Source of the DNA: Sarcomyxa edulis
Lineage: Eukaryota > Basidiomycota > Agaricomycetes > Agaricales > Mycenaceae
Direction: 5' to 3'
DNA length: 64,000 nt
Assembly (NCBI GenBank): GCA_009761415.1
Contig: QUOL01000014.1
Coordinates: 806,001-870,000 of the forward strand
Within the stretch, counting starts at the first letter, position 1, and each line of letters begins with the position of its first letter. Shown here piece after piece: positions 59,680 through 64,000 of the stretch. A program made the translations under genes and the position numbers. The notes under the pieces are model-generated. The model searched no databases, had not been told where the DNA came from, and saw nothing but the letters and a program-made list of their open reading frames with translations.

Positions 59680-62600
59680 TCAAAAGCCCCGCATTGGATC
59701 GAGGAGAGGCAGTTGAAGTGGGAGCAGGAGGGGCAAACCAGCGATTGAAGAATCGAACTCCTGCTCGACTAGTATAGGGCCTCGGGAAGAGGCTTTGCTC
59801 AATCTATATATATTCTCCCTGTTATGAGAACCCACTAATTCCCATCTGTTGTCAGTCTTTTCCTTCCGACCATAGTCTACATCCAGTTTCTCGAGACAAC
59901 GCGCCCTTGGTGGTTCCGAGAGCTGGTAAGCTCGAACAAACGACGACGACATTCTAGATGGCCCAAATTTGAGAAGCTGGGCCCTCAGCGCGTTGTCTAG
60001 TTGGTTATCCGGAAAAGACGCGGCATGTCCACGAACCGGGGCAAATCGGTTATCCGCACATGCTGCATCGTTCGCATCACGAACGCAGAAGCGACCGTGG
60101 GGCCTTGAAGGGAAAAACGAGTTCAGTTCAAATCTACCCACCGAATTCCCTTTGCCCCTATCGTAATATGACAGGGCGCCTTGCATCGCGAGATAATGGT
60201 TTCGATTGTGGCTGGTCCGTGAAGTCTTCGTCCTCGATTGAAAACTACAGCGCGTGCGAAATATGGAGTCAATGTGTGTCTCAGATTCGCATCCGTCGAC
60301 TAGCGACCATCTTGAGCCAGATTGGGGGGATCGCGAGCCGAACAAGGTCGCAAATACCGTATGACTGTCACCGCAAGGACTAGACCGAGTATTGTAACTC
60401 GTTACTTCGTTGACGTAGTCTCCTTTGACTCGGTAACGTAGAAGAAAAGGAGATAGGTCGACGTTGTTTGTACGTAGGAACGTCGAGATGCCGAGACCTA
60501 CGACTGCATGGGGAGTCTTGCTCTTTGGAGGCAATCGAGACGAAGGATTGGATGGAAGAATCGAAAGAGAGAGAGAGCCTAAGCTTGGGTAACGACGATG
60601 CAAGACGACTAACGATCCCCGTTCAAACCGTTCTTGCCCGACGTTTTGCCGCGCGGAACGTTGCGAGTCCGATAGAATCGAGAGTTTGGAGAATGGGAGA
60701 GCTGGGGAAGGACAGTTATCTGGTCCCGGATCGAGGAGAGGCGGCCTATGACAATTTTCCTTAGAATGAGAACCTCGAACAGCCAACGACGACTTTCTAA
60801 ATGGATCGATCCCGAGAGCCTGTGCACTCAGAGCGTTGCCTAGTCGGTATTCCGGAAAAGACGCGGCGTGCCCACGAGCAGGGGCGAGTCGGTTATCCGG
60901 AAACACTATCCTGCTCGCTTTAAGGACCTGAGGGGTAGGACTGGTCTGGGACGAGAAGTAACAGCGATACGAAGGAATCGCGCATGGATGGGATGAAGAG
61001 AAGGAACTTGGTAGGGGTAGACGAAGGAGAGTGGAAGTGGAGTGAGAGACTCGAAGTCCACCATACGCAAAGCTGGGATAGCGCTCGTCGGCGAGAAAGC
61101 GACTGAATCGTACCTTACTCACCGGGTGTCCATCTCCACCATCATCTAGCCCATCTAACACTTCCTGCATCTCTGCTTTCCAATCAGCAGTTGAGGCCAT
61201 CTCCTCGAAATCCAGCGTCCGCGAAACGTTAATGATGTGATCAAGGGGAAGATTCCGGGAAGTTGGATGACGTCGATAAGAGGGTACGGTGAACACAAAG
61301 GGTGGACGAGCGGTGTCACTCGGTCCTGGGTCGAATAGTGGAGGTAGATGACGTGACGTAAGGTCCCGCGCTCGAACGATTATCGTCGATGCTTCCAGTG
61401 ACTTCAGAACGTTGTTAATGCTGATTGAAGTGTGAAATCCGCCTAATCGAGACAAATCGACGGCGAATAAGATAGATGTATAGGAACAGGAGGTAGGCCC
61501 TGATATTGATCTTGTTGCAGGTAAATCCAACGAATTTGAGTAGAGTAAGGTCGACGAGAGTGAGTTCGGAGATGGACGAGATGGAGAGGAGCTTGGTACA
61601 AGTAGACGGTGGGAGGTGGAGACGAGACGAGAGGCTCGAAGCCCCCAATTTGCAAGACCGACACGACACTCAACGACGTCGAGACCGCCAAATCGTAACT
61701 TACTCACCGGGTACCCGTCTCCATCGTCACATAGCCCATCTAATGCTTCGCATGTCTCTCTCCTCCCACCCTTGGCTGAATCTGCCATCAACGTCCACGA
61801 AACGTCAACGAGATAGCCAGAAGGACCATCCCGAGAATTTGGATTAGGTCGATAGAAGGGAACGGCGAACGAAAGGAGTGGAAGGGGAATAAGACTCGTC
61901 CGCGAGGCGTATACCGCAGTGGGTGGCCCGAGATCGAGGAGAGGAGGAGGGGACACCGTAGACAAGCGCGTGATCTCGACCAAGTTCAGCTCAAGATTGC
62001 TCACCGAATTCCCTTCGCCCCTATTGTAAAATCCCACTAAATCTAATTTATCAGACTTGTCACTCAGAGGATTGCACGCTAAGTCTTGTTTCTCCAATCC
62101 CCGCGAACACGACGAACTCGACTGCGCGGTAGGAGCAAGTACGCCGAGCTGATGTAACATGAAGACTCGATTATCTGGCAAATCCGTCCAACGTTCGGAA
62201 AAAGGAGGAGGTCGTGGCAAACTCGAAGCTACCCACGTCGATGTTTTCCCAAGCTTCCCAGTATCAAAAGTAGTTTCTCCCTCAATGTTGTATCCACTCG
62301 GTTGATTTTGATTGTGGTTCCAGTTGAGGAATTCGAGTAGAATCGGTGCTTCACCCAGTCGGTTATCCGGAAAGGGCTCAGCTTGTCCACGAACAGGTTC
62401 AGGTCGGTTATCCGGAAGTGAAGCACTGCTCGCTGTAAGGACCCGATTGATGTCAGACGAGGAGAGATCTGCTAGAAGAAGAGAATTGCGAGGTAGCAAT
62501 TCCGGCAAAGGGCGAGGAAATGATATCGGCCCAGGATCGAGAAGAGGTGGTAATGCTGTCAAGCAGGAGACTTCAAGAGAATCTCTATCCGAGCGCCTAC

Positions 62601-63579
62601 GAGGGCTACTCCCAGCATTTCCTTCACCCCCATCACTCGTTCCTAAGACTCCCACAGCCGTTATGGGTCCAGCCAGACAACTGATCTTGTTGTCGAAAAA
62701 CAGGTCGTGGTGTTGAAACTTCGCTTGAGGATTTGGTGAGAGCTCGGATGTTGACGACAGCGTGTCACTTCGGGAGCGTGTTTGGAATGACGGAACCACT
62801 AAAGGAGATGAATTCCGTGAATCGTCCAGTATTGGAGGTGTAAGCACTGAAGTGTGCAAGGGATTTCGAGGCGATGGGCGGGTAGACATTGTTTTTGAGT
62901 CAGGCCTATGTCCAACCTTGATTTCCGGTGATTCGTCTGCCAGGCAATCCGTGGCAAGCGAGTCGTGTCTGTGAGAGGACGCACCCAGGCAATCCATGAG
63001 TGCGTTGGGCCCTCTCACGGTGACCCGGGTAGGTGTAGCTGAGAACATGGCCTGTCGTGAGGATTCAAGTTGGATTTCCGACATTACCTGGACTTGAAGA
63101 CCAGTGTCGGCGACGAATTCTCTATCCGACAAAGAGAAGCATCTGACATCAAACCATTCTCTGGCTAGATGTAACCGACGCGAAAGCAAGTCCCAAACAG
63201 CTTTGAGTTCTTCAAACGTGCCTACACAACGTAAGGTGGATGTTAACAAAAGAGCAGGGTCGATGATGAAAAGTGGCCTCGGTTGAAGGCTAACTGTCTT
63301 CTCGAGTAGGTCTTGAAAGGCATCGACAGCCTCCTCGAGTTCGAGAAGTAGGAGAGGGTGTAATGACTGATAGTGATGTTCCAGATGAGTGATGGTATCT
63401 CGAGAATCTGTCAAAATGAGCTCGGAAAGTCCGAGAATGATATCAGATATTGAATAATCATCAATGAAGGGTTCGTGGTATTGGTACCACAATTCTAGCA
63501 TGGGGTTCTCCATGTTAGATGGAGAGAATGCTCTTGTGCGACCAGCCAGGTTGAAACGAAGTCCGGATTTGTCCACCAT
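59680..63579 (-). CDS. Layer 1 large ORF, 1,299 residues, repeat-modular, unknown function
   Basis: The ATG (63579) is the first base after the 5' LTR, and the frame is open for 1,300 codons. An N-terminal helical domain of about 160 residues (LELWYQYHEPFIDDYSISDI, HHYQSLHPLLLLELEEAVDA, LKAVWDLLSRRLHLAREW) could be Gag-like, but this is inference. The rest is Ser/Pro/Arg-rich and built of diverged modules: PPLLDPGP-type (near 62530, 61926, 61323, 60723), FPDNRLAPARGHAASFP-type (near 62400, 60880, 60030), YNRGEGNSVSNLELN-type, and ALDGLxDDGDGxPVSKxRF-type. No RT, protease, zinc knuckle or known domain is seen. A frame this long is unlikely by chance. Confidence 0.65.
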   Translation of the reverse strand: MVDKSGLRFNLAGRTRAFSPSNMENPMLELWYQYHEPFIDDYSISDIILGLSELILTDSRDTITHLEHHYQSLHPLLLLELEEAVDAFQDLLEKTVSLQPRPLFIIDPALLLTSTLRCVGTFEELKAVWDLLSRRLHLAREWFDVRCFSLSDREFVADTGLQVQVMSEIQLESSRQAMFSATPTRVTVRGPNALMDCLGASSHRHDSLATDCLADESPEIKVGHRPDSKTMSTRPSPRNPLHTSVLTPPILDDSRNSSPLVVPSFQTRSRSDTLSSTSELSPNPQAKFQHHDLFFDNKISCLAGPITAVGVLGTSDGGEGNAGSSPRRRSDRDSLEVSCLTALPPLLDPGPISFPRPLPELLPRNSLLLADLSSSDINRVLTASSASLPDNRPEPVRGQAEPFPDNRLGEAPILLEFLNWNHNQNQPSGYNIEGETTFDTGKLGKTSTWVASSLPRPPPFSERWTDLPDNRVFMLHQLGVLAPTAQSSSSCSRGLEKQDLACNPLSDKSDKLDLVGFYNRGEGNSVSNLELNLVEITRLSTVSPPPLLDLGPPTAVYASRTSLIPLPLLSFAVPFYRPNPNSRDGPSGYLVDVSWTLMADSAKGGRRETCEALDGLCDDGDGYPVSKLRFGGLDVVECRVGLANWGLRASRLVSTSHRLLVPSSSPSRPSPNSLSSTLLYSNSLDLPATRSISGPTSCSYTSILFAVDLSRLGGFHTSISINNVLKSLEASTIIVRARDLTSRHLPPLFDPGPSDTARPPFVFTVPSYRRHPTSRNLPLDHIINVSRTLDFEEMASTADWKAEMQEVLDGLDDGGDGHPVSKVRFSRFLADERYPSFAYGGLRVSHSTSTLLRLPLPSSFSSSHPCAIPSYRCYFSSQTSPTPQVLKASRIVFPDNRLAPARGHAASFPEYRLGNALSAQALGIDPFRKSSLAVRGSHSKENCHRPPLLDPGPDNCPSPALPFSKLSILSDSQRSARQNVGQERFERGSLVVLHRRYPSLGSLSLSILPSNPSSRLPPKSKTPHAVVGLGISTFLRTNNVDLSPFLLRYRVKGDYVNEVTSYNTRSSPCGDSHTVFATLFGSRSPQSGSRWSLVDGCESETHIDSIFRTRCSFQSRTKTSRTSHNRNHYLAMQGALSYYDRGKGNSVGRFELNSFFPSRPHGRFCVRDANDAACADNRFAPVRGHAASFPDNQLDNALRAQLLKFGPSRMSSSFVRAYQLSEPPRARCLEKLDVDYGRKEKTDNRWELVGSHNRENIYRLSKASSRGPILVEQEFDSSIAGLPLLLPLQLPLLDPMRGF
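63560..63579 (-). other. Primer-binding-site candidate of layer 1
   Basis: Read on the minus strand, the LTR end GTTACA is followed by A and then TGGTGGACAAATCCGG. Its complement ends GGATTTGTCCACCA, which looks like a tRNA 3' end with CCA. The site overlaps the ATG of the large ORF. The tRNA is not identified. Confidence 0.6.
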
Positions 63580-64000
63580 TGTAACGACCCTGGGAACGGG
63601 GCGAGACAATTATTGATTCCTTTTCGTTCAATGAGCTGGCGAGTCGGAAGAGCGTAGAATGGTGTACTCCGTTGAGTACTGAGAGTCGATCAGATAAGAA
63701 GAGATAAGATGATTGCGGATGCCAGGTAGGATTATACACCTCCTGGCAGACGCAGAATATAGATCAAAGTAGCCCCAAGCCCGCTGGCACACTCTATCAC
63801 TTAAGATGAGATGCCAAAGGCTTATTGGGGTGTTTGTTTGATGTAGTAAGAAGATGATATTCCATGAAGTACCGAGAGGTGGTAACTACAGCTTGTGATC
63901 CAAATAACTGTAAACAACTCTGTCACTTCAAGAATATGGAACGAAAAATGTAGGTAAGCCTAGCCAATGCTAGGAACTGAAGGATAAGTATATAGTAGTA
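63580..64000 (-). repeat. Layer 1 5' LTR, cut by window edge
   Basis: The first 421 bases (plus-strand order) of the same LTR as 46162-46607. About 25 bases remain outside the window. Confidence 0.92.

Larger units (their letters stand above)
46162..64000 (-). mobile_element. Layer 1: LTR element with modular ORF, partial, hosting layer 2
   Basis: Near-identical LTRs lie at 46162-46607 and from 63580 to the window edge, beginning TGTAAC and ending GTTACA. A purine-rich tract (minus strand AGTGGGGGG, 46610-46620) adjoins the left LTR, and a tRNA-complementary site adjoins the right one. The element therefore reads right to left, with its 5' LTR on the right. Without layer 2 the interior is about 5.2 kb. 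It has one ORF of 1,299 residues and a second broken ORF, and I find no reverse transcriptase, integrase or protease. It looks non-autonomous. It is inserted in the RNase H region of layer 0. Confidence 0.85.

Overview
The window is fungal nuclear DNA, most likely from an agaricomycete (mushroom-forming basidiomycete). Genes are dense and on both strands. Almost every gene is cut by several 45-70 nt GT-AG introns with CTRAC-like branch points. Several families are typical of these fungi: DUF6533 and DUF6534 multispanning proteins, MYND-finger proteins, a wax-synthase-domain protein and a GNAT/ankyrin protein. There are also Ty3/gypsy-type LTR elements.

Positions 1-39,020 are ordinary gene space with about eighteen supported genes. 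In order: a Kre9/Knh1-like cell-wall protein (cut by the window edge), the ER membrane complex subunit EMC8/9, guanine deaminase, a DUF202 membrane protein, a linker-histone-domain protein, a DUF6533 protein, a small coiled-coil protein, two tandem MYND-finger paralogues, a wax-synthase-domain acyltransferase, a Ctk2/cyclin-K-like cyclin, a DUF6534 protein, the Ras exchange factor Cdc25, an F-box/WD40 protein, the mitochondrial Rho GTPase Gem1/Miro, a VWA-domain protein, a Tma23-like G-patch protein and a GNAT/ankyrin protein. Gene models were built by hand from splice sites, reading phase and family resemblance. Most are housekeeping or signalling genes with no operon-like logic. Positions 19,350-23,649 are gene-poor.

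Positions 39,021-64,000 are a nested retrotransposon block. Layer 0 is a Ty3/gypsy element (PBS about 41,414; Gag-protease-RT ORF 41,451-46,161) broken in RNase H by layer 1. Layer 1 (46,162 to beyond 64,000, minus strand) has about 446-bp LTRs. Its internal part encodes a 1,299-residue ORF of unknown function with repeated modules, plus a second ORF, and no reverse transcriptase is visible. Layer 2 (47,177-58,898, plus strand) has 1,748-bp LTRs that look identical and sits in layer 1's second ORF. Removing layer 2 together with one copy of the 4-bp duplication ACGG puts that ORF back in one frame.

The most unusual object is layer 2. It shows no gag-pol. Its 8.2-kb interior holds at least six intron-containing genes, all antisense to the element. 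Five (called A-E here) look like paralogues that share a phase-0 intron at the same place. The sixth (F) carries a Cys pattern that fits the Zn(II)2Cys6 spacing. Antisense placement would let introns survive an RNA intermediate. This looks like a non-autonomous LTR element carrying its own intron-bearing gene family, and I know of no name for it.
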